Source: Agapetus fuscipes (Eukaryota; Arthropoda; Insecta; Trichoptera; Glossosomatidae). Taken from it: a stretch of DNA of 64,000 nt. The first letter of the stretch is position 1. Each line of letters starts with the position of its first letter. The stretch is taken from positions 558,001-622,000 of the forward strand of contig OX637338.1 of assembly GCA_951799405.1 (NCBI GenBank), in the 5' to 3' direction. The translations under genes and the position numbers were made by a program. Shown one piece after another: positions 11,657-64,000 of the stretch. The notes under the pieces are model-generated. The model did no database searches and was not told the origin of the DNA. It worked only from the letters and a program-made list of their open reading frames with translations.

Positions 11657-64000
<52,344 letters not shown>

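Overview
The window is animal nuclear DNA, most likely from an insect and probably a lepidopteran. It is AT-rich, has many short exons with canonical GT-AG splice sites, and carries a dense load of SINE, LINE, MITE, LTR and DIRS-type insertions. The organism is inferred from these traits, not proven.

One real host gene is present. It is an axonemal dynein heavy chain on the minus strand. Its stop codon is at 11657-11659 and its 5' end lies beyond the right edge. I traced 59 exons by hand from splice sites and family motifs. Together they give 9,872 nt: 2 leftover bases plus 3,290 codons, in one frame with no internal stop. The 3,289 visible residues run from the tail/linker through AAA1-AAA4, the coiled-coil stalk with its microtubule-binding tip, AAA5, AAA6 and the C-terminal domain. 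About 700 N-terminal residues should lie outside the window. The closest remembered match is the DNAH7 (single-headed inner-arm) type; DNAH3 and DNAH12 are the alternatives.

Layout: 1-11.2 kb is gene-free flank downstream of the dynein gene, with MITEs, a solo LTR, SINEs, LINE relics and two GC-rich patches. 11.7-22.8 kb holds the last nine exons (C-terminal domain). 22.8-29.1 kb is one large intron filled by a decayed DIRS-like tyrosine-recombinase retroelement (23784-28982). 29.1-64 kb holds the remaining exons, with insertions in almost every longer intron.

The most unusual items are: (i) the DIRS-like element, whose internal complementary region can be read directly and whose reverse-transcriptase region carries three separate tandem amplifications of 130, 155 and 186 bp; (ii) a composite SINE with a 5S-rRNA-like head joined to a tRNA-like promoter; (iii) a short element repeated about 15 times that equals the 3' tail of a LINE present in the window; (iv) a dynein AAA3 module whose normally near-invariant glycine-rich loop has been replaced. 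No CRISPR, operon or bacterial feature exists here.
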